Assembly: GCF_036711975.1 (NCBI RefSeq)
Contig: NC_091976.1
Span: forward strand, 27,900,001 to 27,964,000
Reading direction: 5' to 3'
DNA length: 64,000 nucleotides
Source: Onthophagus taurus
Lineage: Eukaryota; Arthropoda; Insecta; Coleoptera; Scarabaeidae
This document shows, one piece after another, positions 37,575 through 49,558 of the stretch. The position numbers and the translations under genes were made by a program. The notes under the pieces are model-generated. The model searched no databases, was not told where the DNA came from, and saw nothing but the letters and a program-made list of their open reading frames with translations. Numbering within the stretch: the first letter of the stretch is position 1; every line of letters begins with the position of its first letter.

Positions 37575-38045
37575 TACTTAGCGCTCCCTAACATTATCAC
37601 TAGAACTAGCACTAAACTTAGAACTAGAAACATTTGGATTTAGCCGTTCGTCTTTTAAGACGGCTAAACCCAAGTGTTTCTAGGTTTAGTATTAGTTCTA
37701 TTAGTTAGTTAGTACTAAAACTAACACTTTACCTAAAACTAGAAACATTCGGGTTTAGCCGTCTTGAGAGACGCGCGGCTAAACCCGAATGCTTTTAGTG
37801 TTAGTTCTACTTTTAGTTCAATCAAAATATGCAACAGCTTAGCGCTAAAAAACAATTAAAACTAGAATTAATACTAGACCTAGAAACATTCAGGTTTAAT
37901 CATGCGTCTCTCAAGGCGGCTAACCCAAATGATTCCAGTTCTAGGTCTTGTTTTAGTTCTAATAATAGTGCTGGTGCAAAACTAGAACTAACATTAGACC
38001 TAGAAAGTTTCTAGGTCTAGTGTTAGTTCTAGTTTTACTTGTTAT
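37575..38045. repeat. Cluster of 46 bp hairpins and ctagttctag-type repeats
   Basis: Three hairpins lie at 37631-37676, 37746-37791 and 37887-37931 with the stem CATTCGGGTTTAGCCG / CGGCTAAACCCGAATG (two are diverged). They are separated and flanked by alternating ACTAGAACTAACACTAGACC-type and inverse TCTAGGTCTAGTGTTAGTTC strings. Directly downstream of the LINE tail. Same family as 20985-22190, 40850-41090 and 59765-59930. Confidence 0.85.
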
Positions 38046-39290
38046 TCAGCACTTGGTTGTTACATAGGAAATAATACCTTTCTTTCGACCCTCATCCAAA
38101 GTTGTTGGGTTTACAACTATTTGTGACTCAAATTCAAAAAATAATTTTGTACCAGAATATTAAAAATTTCCATCCACTGGTGTTAAACCCTTATGATTCA
38201 AGTGAAATTGGGATGACGTAGAATAGTAAATGAAAATTGATTAAAATCAAATTAAAATTGTATTTAATGTTTTATTTAATAGCGTAAATTCAGAACAAAA
38301 CAATACCTTATTGTATAAATAATCAACTACTTAAAATTTTTTATATTTTATTTACTCCCTTCTCAAGTTATGTACTGTACCTAATAATAATTACAAGTAT
38401 AGTACTTAAAAACGAAAAAATAAGTCACTATATTTACTATCAAAAGGAAGTCCCTAAAAAGTAATAAATGAAACAGGTGAAAAAAAAACGATAACAATTA
38501 TTTTGGTATGATTCTTAGTCCAATAAACGAGAAAGATTATTTTATTTATTTATATATATTTTTTTAGTCTATAATTCTATTATCACAAAACATACATGTA
38601 GGTTCATTCTTAAAATGTGTATAAAAATATATGTATATTATTGTTGTATATTTTTCAAACTACTTTCAAAGGGGAAAGTAGCCGCATTTTCACTTTTTTT
38701 TTAACTACTGGAGTTTTCCCTACACTTTGTTATCAATAATAATGAAAGTAGACCAAAAGTGGCGGGTGGAGGTGTGTGGTGATGCGGTGAAAGTTTCTTT
38801 TATAATTAAGTTTTTTATATTAATTTGAATGCTAAAAAAAATTCCTGGGAATGTAAACAACATTCGCAGAAACATCGTTTTTAACAAACATTTTAAAATG
38901 TCTATAATTTTTTTCTTAGTACATTGACTAGGATTTTTTTGTCTTTATTATTTGTCCATTATACTACTAAAATCTATTTATTTCTTTTCATTAAAACACC
39001 AACAAACACAACAATTTTGTACAATTCCTTTTAGCAATTTCTAGGTTGTTAAGTGTCAAAAACAACAAATGCAACAAAAACAAGAAAAAAAAAACTAGAG
39101 ATAAACAAAATCAACAAAAAAAATAACCAGCTTTTACACTTTTTGAAAGTAACTGTCAAAAACTCAAAAATAAACCGTATACATATACATTATATACCAT
39201 TATTTACAAATATTATTTACAGATACTTTTACCCACAACAATAAAAAATCCTTTTCAAACAAATTTCATTCCATTTTTAAAAACATCAAA
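38046..39290 (-). other. AT-rich spacer and probable Ppm1 3' UTR
   Basis: No coding frame was recognised. The sequence is very AT-rich with several minus-strand AATAAA hexamers (for example TTTATTTATTTATAT near 38541 on the plus strand) that could end the phosphatase transcript. A short C/G-containing patch at 38755-38790 (GGCGGGTGGAGGTGTGTGG) stands out, without an assigned function. Confidence 0.4.
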
Positions 39291-40357
39291 TCAAAGTGGT
39301 TGTTGGTTAACAAGCTCTTCGTTTTCTTGATCTTCGTCGTTTGGTTCGATGGTATATTTTTTCTCAAATTCCATTTCGCTTAAATTTTCGGGCGCTTCTA
39401 TAGCACATTTTGCGCTTAATTCTTCGTATGGTTTACCATGTAACATACAAACTATCACAACCGTCATATTATCGCATCCTAAACCAGCCATTTGACAATC
39501 AGGTGCTAAACAACGCATCATCAAACTTTCGCAAATTTCTTCTGGCTCAATCCCCAACGCTAAATTTTCTCGAATATATCCAACAACTTCATAATTGGTC
39601 ATTACGTCCCAAATACCATCACAAGCTAACACTATAAATTCCCAATCTTCATTTATTTCTCGAATTTCCACGTCAGGATTTGCTAAAAATTTATTTGTAT
39701 TAATTTCGATTTATTTTTATCTCAATAAATGTTTTTACCTATAACAATTTGTTCTTCAGGTGATTTTTTTTGGTTCCTTTTAAAAACAAAATCGCCAAGT
39801 GCCCTAGATAACGCCAAATTTCCGTTAACACGATTACAATCAACCCAACCACCAGCGGCTGTAATTCTATTATATTCAATAACATTACAAGGTTTATGAT
39901 CTGTTGAAAGCGGTTCCGCAATCCCTTTAATGCTTGCAACCGCCCTTGAGTCGCCGACATTCGCACAAAACAACTTGTTATCTTTAATAACCACGCAAAC
40001 GGCTGTCGTTCCGGCTTGTTCCCTTTTCAAAGCTTCATCCTCGCGCATATCTTCGTCGATTTCCAGAAAGGCTTGTTTTAAAGCATCCTCAATTTTGCCT
40101 TCTTTGTAAAGGGTTTGTTTCGTTAAGTATTTGTGGAGATGTTTACCCGCATAATCGGCGACTTTCGCACCTCCGTGTCCATCGTAAACGGCGAAAAATG
40201 CCGTTCCTGGATCATCTGGAAGTGATAAAATGTGCGAATGGGAATCTTCCATGTTTACTCGCCAACCTTGCATACAACTTGAACCTACTCGAAAGCTTGT
40301 ATTTTGGCAACATGCCGTATCTTTTGCTGTTACTGGTTCTGATAAGGTTTGGCCCAT
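39291..40357 (-). CDS. Ppm1: PP2C-family Ser/Thr phosphatase (Ppm1-like)
   Basis: A metal-dependent protein serine/threonine phosphatase. Two exons on the minus strand (40357-39739 and 39682-39291) join in phase 1 to 336 residues. All PP2C landmarks are present in order: GSSCMQGWRVNMEDSH, FFAVYDGHGGAKVADYAG (metal-binding aspartate and glycine), AGTTAVCVVI, CANVGDSRAV, NGNLALSRALGDF, WEFIVLACDGIWDVMTN and LGCDNMTVVIV (metal-binding DN). The start MGQTLSEPV is the one shared by insect Ppm1 and nematode T23F11.1-type enzymes. Its glycine-2 would suit N-myristoylation. The acidic tail (PNDEDQENEEL) is poorly conserved. Single intron; the upstream flank begins the Tc1-like element 300 bp away. 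Confidence 0.94.
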
Positions 40358-40849
40358 CTTAAAGAATTATTATTATCTAAAAACAAAAAAAGATTTGAAA
40401 AAATTTTAAAAATATTTTATTTTGAAATCAATGAATATTATTTTCTTTTAGGATATCTATTTTGTTAATTAATTTTATTTAGCTACAAAGATTAGATAAG
40501 TGTATTTATTTGATTTTGAAATATTTTAATACAGCTTTAAATCTCTTAAAACATTTTAAACCCAATCTATTTGGCTACAACGCAGATTTTAGCTGCCAGA
40601 TTTCAGTGTTTTTGTTGGTTGAAAATGTTTGTAATAATTTTAGATAATTCCGTGAGATACAGTATGCAAAATCCGTATTTGAACACTTTCTGAAATATTA
40701 GCAAATCACGAATTACTCAAGAATGGTAGTAGAAATTTCAACTATTTTCGTTGATTTATTTCAATCAACCAAGTTCGACAACCGAACGTTAAAGGACATT
40801 TTGATCACAGTTGACAGCAAAGAGTTTAAAAAAAAACCGAACGTTTCTA

Positions 40850-41090
40850 GTTCTAGTGTTAGTTCTACTATTACACTAGCACTATCACAAGAACTAACAC
40901 TAGAACTAGAATCATTCGGATTTAGCCGTCTTGAAAGACGTGTGGTTATATCCGAATGTTTCTAATTCTCGGTCTAGTGTTAATTCTGGTTTTACACTAT
41001 CACTAGAACTAACACAAGACCTAGAACTAGAATCATTCGGGTTTAACCATACTGAGAGATGTGCGGCTAAACCCGAATGTTTCTAGGCGG
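40850..41090. repeat. Two 46 bp hairpins inside the Tc1-like element
   Basis: Hairpins at 40913-40958 and 41035-41079 with the CATTCGG(G/A)TTTAGCCG stem, embedded in TAGTTCTAGTGTTAGTTCTA and ACTATCACTAGAACTAACAC strings. They interrupt the transposase relic, so they inserted after it or were captured by it. Confidence 0.85.
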
Positions 41091-41469
41091 CCGACAACAT
41101 CTCGAATTTTCCTAGTGTAATTCTTGAATATTGACAATAGGATTAAGATTTGGGCTTTATGATGGTGTTTTGAGGTGCTCTGAACAGTTTTACACGATTC
41201 AAAGTCTAGAATCAAGCGCGGTATGCTCCGAATCATGACCCTGTTGAAAGATAAAATCTCGTAAACATCCCAACTTTTTTGCACATTGCTCATTTTTTTT
41301 CATAATGTTTATGCATCTCTTCGCAGTAAATATTTCATCAATAAAATGAAGATGTCAGACTCCTGCCGCTGAAAAACGTCCCCATATCATCACCAAACTT
41401 CCACCACCCTTGAACGAAAGTGTCAGATTATTTGGATATGAATATAGGTTTGTTTTTCTCTCGCCAAAT

Positions 41470-43380
41470 TCTTAGGCCCCTCGCACACCAAAGTGTATTA
41501 GGTCTTTTGCCAACAGGCTCTATTCGTCTATAAAAAAGATCTAGTCTTCCATTAATAGTTTTAGGTCTTCTGCCAGCAAAGTCTAGTCTTTTATAAGAAA
41601 AATATCGTATTGAAGCATTTTACAAGCAGTAAATGATTTCCCAGCAATATTTAGTTTTCTTCCAGCAATATTTAGTCTTCTGCCAGTAAAGCCTAGTCAT
41701 GTATAAGGAAGATCTCCATTAACAGTTTGTCTTTTATCAAATATCAAGATTTCTGCCAGTGATATCTATCCTTCTGCAATTTGTATGTAATTTTCTAGTA
41801 TAACAATCTCTAGTCTTTTTCTCACTTTCTTCAAATAGTATCTAATGTTCAAACACCATTTAGTTTGTTGCCAGTGATATCTAGACTTCTATAAACTGTG
41901 TTAATGTTCTATAAGCAAGGTGGAGTCTTCCTTCGCTAATATATCGTCTTCTGCCAAAACTATTTAGCATTTTACAAGCAGTAAATGGTAATTTCCAAGC
42001 AATATTAGTCTTCTATCGACAGAGTCTAGTCTTCTATAAGAAAAATATAGTCTTCCATTAATACTTTAGCTTCTGGTAGAAATCTGCCAGTAGTATCTAT
42101 CCTTCTGTCAGTTTAGGGCAAATGTACGTCCTTAATGAACCTTAGTATTGCTCCAAGTCTTGTTCCTTTATGTTGGCAAGTGTCAAAAGAGCTTTACCAA
42201 AAATTTTGTCTCTTAGGTGGATTCTGGCAACGCAATTACATAGTATATGTTCAGAAGTTTCTGACTCGTCGTTGCAAAGTCAACAAGTTTGATCCTCAGC
42301 TTGTCCAATGTGGAAGAGGTGGTATTTTAGGGGCGCATGGCCTTCTGCCAGCAGAGTATAGTCTTCTATAAGAAAAATATCGTAATATATCGTCTTCCCT
42401 CTGAAGTATTTAAGCATTTTACAAGCAGTAAATGATTTCAAAGCAATATTTAGTTTTCTTCCAGCAATATTTAGTCTTCTGCCAGCAGAGCCTAGTCTTT
42501 TATAAGGAAGATCTGGTCTTCCATTAATTGATATCTATCCTTCTGCAATGTGTATGTAATCTTCTAGCACAACAATCTCTAGTCTTTTTCTCACTTTCTT
42601 CAAATAGTATCTAATGTTCTGTTAGCTGTATCTGCTTATTTGCTAACACCATTTAGTTTGTTGCCAGTGATATCTAGACTTCTATAAACTGTGTTCATGT
42701 TCTATAAGCCAGGTGGAGTCTTCCTTTGCTAATATATCGTCTTCCACCAGAACTATTTAGCATTTTACAAGCAGTAAATGGTAATTTCCAACCAATATTA
42801 GTCTTTTGTCGACAGAGTCTAGTCTTCTATAAGAAAAATGTAGTCTTCTATTAATACTTTAGCTTCTACCAGAAGGTAAAGTATTAATCTGCCAGTGGTA
42901 TCTATCTTTCTGTCAGTTTAGGGCAAATGTACGTCCTTAATGAACCTTAGTATTGCTCCAAGTCTTGTTCCTTCATGGTGGTAGGTGTCAAAAGAGCTTT
43001 ACCGAAAATGTTGTGTCTTAGGCGGCCTCTGGCAACCCAATTACACAGTATATGTTCAGAAGTTTCTGACTCGTCGTTGCAAAGTCAACAAGTTTGATCC
43101 TCAGCTTGTGCAATGTGGAAGAGGTGGTATTTTAGGGGCGCATGGCTTTCTGCCAGCAGAGTCTAGTCTTCTATAAGAAAAATTTCGTCTGAAGTATTTA
43201 AGCATTTTAGCCAGCAGAGCCTAGTTTTCTATGAGGAAGATCTGGTCTTCCATCAAGATTTCTACCAGTGATATCTATCCTTCTGCAATTTGCAAGTAAT
43301 CTTCTAGCACAACAATCTTTAGTCTTTTCTCGCTTTCTTCAAACAGTATCTAATGTTCTGATACTATTAAGAGGTGGTAT
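41470..43380. repeat. Degenerate array built on 'tagtcttctgccag' plus LINE-tail duplicates
   Basis: Dozens of variants of TAGTCTTCTGCCAGCA, TAGTCTTCTATAAGAAAAAT and AGTCTTCCATTAATA repeat irregularly. A larger block of about 250 bp is duplicated at 42105-42370 and 42910-43180 (over 90% alike by eye). Read on the minus strand this block gives a C..LCNDESETSEHILCNC pattern, resembling the zinc-knuckle/RNase H tail of I/Jockey-type LINEs (CX2C...HX3-4C). Thus a LINE 3' end seems to have been amplified with the low-complexity array. Confidence 0.65.
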
Positions 43381-43706
43381 TTTAGGGTCGCATGGCCGGA
43401 CAGGAAACTTTAGATCCCCTTTGCTGAGGCATAAAACCTCTTTGATTTTATTTTGCGACCTAAAAAGTTCTTTCCAGCGCCAGATTACCTTTGAGGCCTC
43501 CCAACTGTTGTTTACTTGTTTTAGATGGCTTTTTTGTAGTCCACAACCGCGTTGTGGTCCAATTAAGGACGTTTTTGTTGCCTCCTTACTGTGTATCTCT
43601 TAACTGTATAACCAAGACATCCACTTTTACTTTTACACTTCTTAGTGAAATAAATCATCAACAATATTTGTAAATTGGTGTTCAAATACGGATTTTGCAT
43701 ACTGTA

Positions 43707-44506
43707 AATGTATCGCCTGTCTCGGAATTGTACCTTTGTGTATAAATCATTAAATTGTCAAGATATTAATAATTCGGGCTATAAATTTAATTTAAAAATA
43801 CAGCTGACGCTCTTTTTAATGTTCTCAAAACAAATTAATGATATATTTTTAGTAATTTTAAGGAATCAATAATAAAAAGGTGTTTTTAGATTTTTCATAA
43901 CCTAAAAAAAAAAAAATCAAAAATACTATTATTAGTGACATCTATTATCATATTATATAAATATTTATAATTTTTATCTAATTTAACAATACTTCCATAT
44001 AATTAACAATAATATCCGTAATTAACATGCTTTTAAACTCTTTAGCAAAATATACAAACCTTTCTATTTTTAATTTCTCATAAAACTAACGATTCTATTT
44101 CATTTAATTAAGTATAATTAACCAAACTTTTTAATTTATACATTTTTTTACATTAATTTGTTTTAAAATTGCGTTTTTTAAGGCGGAAACCACAACATTG
44201 TGACATGTTACATATTACATGATGCTAAAACGATTTCTATTCAATAGAATAAAAATTTACTTACCGTCGTAATTCGGTAAAAAACTAGTATCGGTAAATG
44301 TTGATAATAAGACGCGGGTTAATTTGTGGTGCACATGCGGCACTTTTGGTCGCGCTTTAACGAACAATTAATGCCCTAATTAGTCATTTTTATTGACGGA
44401 ACGTCACGTTAACAACACGCACAGGTTAGATCTGGGGGAATTTTGATTTAACGTTATTTTTATGTTGTCGTTCTCGTCGTCACCGACGGTTGGTATACAT
44501 GTTACG
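43707..44506 (+). other. Spacer and LIN52 promoter region
   Basis: AT-rich until about 44270. The final 230 bp before the start codon contain more G+C with CGCGGGTT, TGGTCGCGCTTT and GACGGAACGTCACGTTAAC, as expected of a housekeeping promoter. No TATA box close to the start. TTTGGTCGCGC... has an E2F-like character, but the match is imperfect. Confidence 0.4.
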
Positions 44507-47500
44507 ATGGCGTCCGAGAAACCCGGGACTGTTCAACAAGGTAAACAAAAAATTTTGAATTTCTTCTTTTCATTTTCGTTTTTACAAGATTATTTTTATT
44601 ACATTAAATTCTTTGTATCACATAGTTTTGTAACCGTTACTTTTTTTCTGGGTAATATTTTTATCGCTTTAGTATTTTCGAATTAAATATAACGAAGGTT
44701 ACATTTGTGTGCTGTCAAATGTTGAAAATCGATTTATTCTTGCAGACGATTCTGCTTTTGAGTTAGAGACGAGCTTAATGAGCATGGAAAATATGGATAG
44801 ATCGTCCCCCGAGTTGTGGCCAGAGAAAAGTAAGTAATAAATGGGGTTATTTATTCAGTTATATTTTTGTCTTTTAAATAGTTCCAGGGATGTCAGAATT
44901 TATGAATTTACTTACACCACCAAACAATAACAATGGTAAGCTTCCATATTCAAAGGAGTTCACTTCAGAGGATGAAAATTATCTACATCGTAAGTTATTT
45001 CTTTTATCTTTTTGTTTCGTATATGTGTTGAATAAGTTTATTTTAGTCAAATTAATTAAATATTAATTTATTCCATAAATTTATTTAGAAAATAAATAAC
45101 AATAATCATCACATTTTTGTTCTAGGTTAGACCAATTTTACTTTGACATTCCTTTTTTAGGTTAGAAGTGTCATTTTGACATTTTAAACCATTTTATGTG
45201 ACATGTCACAATTAATTTTGAGAAAATCAATAAATCAAATTCATTTTAACAGTTCAAACATTGTTATTTATCTTTTAAATAACTATTATGTTCTAAATAA
45301 TTACAGTGGCTCTAAGCCAAACTTGGATAGTAGAGTAATAATACTTTCTTAAGAAAAAATATTCAAACTAAAACAGCTAGGAAGAAAAATAAATTGATTT
45401 TCAGTAATTTATTAATTGCATATTCAAAAATAAATACAAAAATTTATTCACTAATAAAAAAATAAACAAAAACAGTACAAAAACTAGCCAAACTCAGACA
45501 ATAACCAATTAAGCGCTAACTTAAGGCAGCCATAAGTAAAAGTTATAAACAATTTCATATAGAAGCTTTGACAGTAGACAAGGGGAATTCCCTAATTGAC
45601 TTTTTTGTATTATTCGCGCGGAAATCTAGCTTTTTATTCGAAATGTCTAAACAAAGAGGCCTATAAACTATTGAAATGAGAAAATTAATGCTTAATGAAG
45701 CCATTCTATGGTTCATGATATATAATAAAGCGTTTCAGTATCTACAATTGGGTGACAAAGAAGCCAAAGAACGCTCATAATAAAATTTTTACTGGATTTA
45801 ATAAGAAAAATTAAATTTCTTAGCGCACCAAAGCTGGCTATTATTGCTGAGAATGAACTAGAGAAAAAGCTAGTTCATCAAACATGCTCCATATTGTTAA
45901 TTTACATGGTAGAAAAGCGATAAGAATACCGTTAATCAGTAAAAAGAATCAAAATATATTAATATTTGCGAAACAGCACGAAAATAAAGTTTTTTATTTT
46001 TGGAAAACTGTTCTATTTACTCATGAAAGTATCATCTCAATATTTTAAAAACCAATTTACCTCATAGCATGGGGTAAACTACCTCTTAGCAGCGACTGGC
46101 GATTCTACCAAGACTTCCATTAAAAATTTATAGAATTATTTAGATAGCAAAGTTCAGAAACATGACGTTTTTAGTAAATCTGAGTTGAAAAGCGTCTTGT
46201 TGGAAGAATGAGAGAAAATTCCACCCACTTTTTCTAAAATGTTACATTTTATTAAAAATGTATGTTTTTGTACTGTTTTCGTTTATTCTTATATTTTTTT
46301 TATCACAGTGAATAAATTTTTGTATTTTGTGTTTGTTTTTTGAATCACGTTTTTAACATTTTTAATATTTTATTATTTTTTAATGTTAAAAAATGGATTA
46401 ATTTAATTAATCTAGATTATTAAAAGTAAAGTTACAACCAGGCTTTGTATTAACCCTTAAACGGTCATAAATACTTAAATATCTTTAAAATATGAAATTT
46501 AAACCGACAAATATGTTTTAGGAGTTTAATTTTCCGTCGTGCCATTTCCTCATCCATTATTTTTTTATGTTTCTATCTGATTCCTCTAACTTAATCCCTC
46601 TCTACCTCAATGATTCCTTCTAAACTAAAAGACTGATAGATTAAAACACTCAGCAGCAGAAGTTTGGGTACAAAGAACTTAGAATGCTATAACTGAGAAA
46701 AAAAAATTTTCATATCGTATTATTTTGTATGTTAACAATATATAAATATAAACATTACTTAATAAAAAAAAGTCTAAACTAAAAATACTTCAAATAATGC
46801 CTATGCAAAAATCTGCGCAACGTTTTTAATAACAAAACACTTCAAAAATATATGAACCAACAATTTCGGGCCAGTGTCGTATTCTAGATGTTAGTATAAA
46901 ATTAAAAGTTTGTCTTTTATTTTATATAGAATTTAAGTCTAATTAGTTTGACACTTGTCAATGTCAACTTTAATTTTATTATTATATTCGTAATCTTCAT
47001 AAAATAACCTTAAAAGTGAGTCCAATCTTGACACATTTATCTCAAAAAACCAAAAAGTGCGAACTTTCAACTTTTAATTTTAACATATTTGTCAACTTCA
47101 TAAAAAATCCTTTAAAATGAGTCCAAACTCGACATATTTAACTTTAATATTAATGGAAATACAATCACTTCCGGTTTGAAACGTCAACGTCAATTTTGAC
47201 ATATTTGTCATCTTCATTAAAAAACCTTCAAAATGAGTCCAAACATGACGCACTTATCTCAAAAAACAAAAAAGTTAGAATAAAAACATTAAACCTGAAG
47301 TTCGCAACAATGAAGATAGCAATTTAATTTTTAAATATTAATACCAACCTCAATTTTTGATTTTTTTTTATTATATTTTCGTTTTTGTGACAAATTTTAA
47401 CACATTTTTTAAAAATTAAGTATATGTCAAAATGACATTGACATTTTAAACCGGAAGTTGCTTATACCTCGAGTAATATTGGAATTAAACTTATCATGTT

Positions 47501-49021
47501 TGGACTCATTTTAAAGGATTTTTCACGACTATTACAAATATTTCAAAATTGACGTTGACATTCTTAACCGGAAATTGATCATAACTTCATTAATATTGAA
47601 GATAAATAGGTCGTGTTTGTACTCATTTTAAAGGATTTTTAATGAAAATTATAAATATGTCAAAATTGAGGTTGACATTTTAAACCTGAAGTTAATTATC
47701 ATATAATAGAAATTTAAAGCTGAAGTTAATCTAGTGTTAGTGACTTTTCCGTATTTTCTTTTTATTATTATATTCGTAATCTTCATAAAATAACCTTTAA
47801 AGTGAGTCCAAACTTGATGTATTTATCTCAAAAAAACCAAAAAGTTCGAACTATCAACTTTTAGTTTTGACATATTTGTCATCTTCAAACAAAAAAAAAC
47901 AAAAAAATTAGAATAAAAAACATTAAACCCGAAGTTAGCAACAATGAAGTTAGCAATTTAATTATTAAATATTAATACCAACCTTCATTTTTGATTTTTT
48001 TTTATTATATTTTCGTTTTTGTAACAAATTTTAACACATTTTTTTAAAATATATGTCAAAATGACATTGACATTTCAAACCGGAAGTTAATACATCTCGA
48101 GTAATATTGGAATTAAACGTATCATGTTTGGACTCATTTTAAAGGATTTTTCACGACGATTATATGTCAAAATTGACGTTGACATTCTTAACCGGAAGTT
48201 GATCATAACTTCATTAATATTGAAGATAAATATGTCGTGTTTGTACTCATTTTAAAGGATTTTTAATGAAAATTACAAATATGTCAAAATTGATGTCAAA
48301 TTTAACTGAAGTTAATCTAGTGTTAGTCACTTTTCCACACTTTCTTTTTATTTTTAACGTGTTTTTTGGGTCATTTCTCATTGATTTAAAAAAAACCGTC
48401 GATTTTTAAGTTTGCCAAGTTTCTTAATATTTCTTTTGCTAAAAAAGAGCGTTCTTAAATTTTAATCCGTACTGATTTCGACTTTGATATGTGATCTTTT
48501 TAACAAAACGATGAGAGATGTTAATCTATTTGTAGATTTTTACATGAATCATCATTTTGTCTCTCGTTTTAGTGATTAAGAAACACCCTGTATGCCCTCT
48601 GTACTTGTGATAGCTATCATCAATGTTCTGTGATAAAAATGGAGAGGCACCAAATAATTTTCAATAGTTTGAGCTTGTCTATTCTGAGAACATTATCTCA
48701 ACATTATTTAATATCAAGATAGGTCATTATTAACATATTAACATACAGAATAAATATGACTTGAAGTTTATTGTATTAGATTATCACTATTTTTTTTGTG
48801 ATTAAAGCATTCTAACTTTGTTGTACCCAGACTTTTTTTTGCTGAGTGTAGCTAAAGAAGTTTCTTTTTTTGTAGAATTAGCTTCACTTCCTACAGCAGC
48901 TGTTATAGCAAAAGTAAAAGAACTTCATGATATGGCTTATCAATTAGGACTAGAGGAATCGAAGGAAATGACGAGAGGGAAATATTTAAATATATTTAGT
49001 AGAGGTAGAAATAGAAAATAA
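44507..49021 (+). CDS. lin-52: LIN52, MuvB/DREAM complex subunit
   Basis: A small nuclear protein of the MuvB core, which joins with RB-like proteins and E2F-DP (DREAM) or with MYB to control cell-cycle genes. Exons 44507-44540, 44746-44829, 44882-44989 and 48876-49021 join in phase 1 throughout, giving 123 residues (human ~116). Conserved features: LETSLMSMENMDR, with the LxSxE pocket-binding core, then SSPELWPEK, containing the serine that DYRK kinases phosphorylate in vertebrates; PGMSEFM; and the C-terminal helical block AYQLGLEESKEMTRGKYLNI, the most conserved part of the family. The ATG at 44507 (A at -3, G at +4; MASEKPGT) was preferred to an in-frame ATG at 44462. A second in-frame donor at 44935 could drop 18 residues. 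Intron 3 carries a transposon and a repeat array. Confidence 0.92.
45411..46345. mobile_element. Tc1-like DNA transposon relic in LIN52 intron 3
   Basis: Inverted repeats at about 45425-45485 and 46262-46330 share ACAAAAATTTATTCACT and ACAGTACAAAAAC in opposite orientation. Between them the plus strand has scattered transposase-like words near 45970-46110 (FWKTVLFTHES-type, then LPHSMG), resembling the Tc1 'W..V..SDES' block, in broken frames. Non-functional. Confidence 0.6.
46900..48320. repeat. Inverted/tandem repeat array in LIN52 intron 3
   Basis: Units built from GTCAAAATTGACGTTGACAT, TTAACCGGAAGTTGATCATA, ACTTCATTAATATTGAAGAT and ACTCATTTTAAAGGATTTTT occur in both orientations. 46920-47280 reads largely as the inverse of 47440-47700, and the set is repeated at 47755-48320. 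The same family fills EML intron 8 (50278-53720). No coding capacity seen. Confidence 0.85.
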
Positions 49022-49108
49022 TTCGTGAATCAAAATTAATTTTTAAGTACAAATTAATCTTAAATATTTTTAAAGGAAAGTTACTATTAATTTTGATGGA
49101 AATATTTG

Positions 49109-49114
49109 AATAAA
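49109..49114 (+). terminator. Poly(A) signal of LIN52
   Basis: AATAAA 88 bp after the LIN52 stop codon. The cleavage site would fall near 49125-49140, where the convergent EML transcript also ends. Confidence 0.6.
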
Positions 49115-49144
49115 CAAAAAACAATTTTCTTGCATAGGAATGTT

Positions 49145-49150
49145 TTTATT
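49145..49150 (-). terminator. Candidate poly(A) signal of EML
   Basis: AATAAA on the minus strand (TTTATT on plus), about 410 bp after the EML stop. Cleavage near 49125-49135 would make the EML and LIN52 3' ends touch or overlap. Nearer minus-strand hexamers cannot be excluded. Confidence 0.4.
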
Positions 49151-49558
49151 ATTTTATCACATGTATGAAATACGAATTAGACATTACAAAAAAATATATT
49201 TGTGTTAAACGTTTAGACACACAACAGACGTTATTTTTGAAAACATTTTTGTAACACTATGTAGCAAATTGTGTTCTTACCTTTCTAAAAGAATCGAATC
49301 CTATAGAAACGTTTAAATATTAGAACGTGGACTAGACCGAATATTAAAAATGTTATATTCAGCTGATAAACAGTAAACACTTAATTCTAGGAAATTACAA
49401 AAAAAAATAGGAATTGACGTGATAATAAATAAAGAGATTAATCCATTTTAATTCCTAATCAAAGATATGCTAGTCATTGTAACTTAAAACTATCCTAAAT
49501 CAGGCATCAGCGTGAACTTGATTAATTAACATCTAAACAAAATCAAATTCTTAGATAT

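Larger units (their letters stand above)
40660..43704. mobile_element. Tc1/mariner-like element, broken by a 2 kb insertion
   Basis: Terminal inverted repeats of about 28 bp, CAGTATGCAAAATCCGTATT..GAACAC on the left and its inverse GTGTTCAAATACGG..GCATACTG on the right, are flanked by TA on both sides. Transposase traces run on the minus strand. Near the right end is an N-terminal piece (SGAGKNFLGRKIKSKRF-like, 43400-43600). Near the left end (41030-41450) lie frames containing GGGS..MIWGRFSAAGV, HFIDEIFTAKR, a FQQGHDSEHTA-like DDE box and SPNLNPI. The middle is replaced by hairpin repeats (40850-41090) and a repeat array (41470-43380). Defective. Confidence 0.8.

Noticed and set aside
44462-44506. 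Upstream in-frame ATG of LIN52
   Set aside because: Poor start context (T at -3) and a leader unlike the family; the ATG at 44507 has the better context and a vertebrate-like start.
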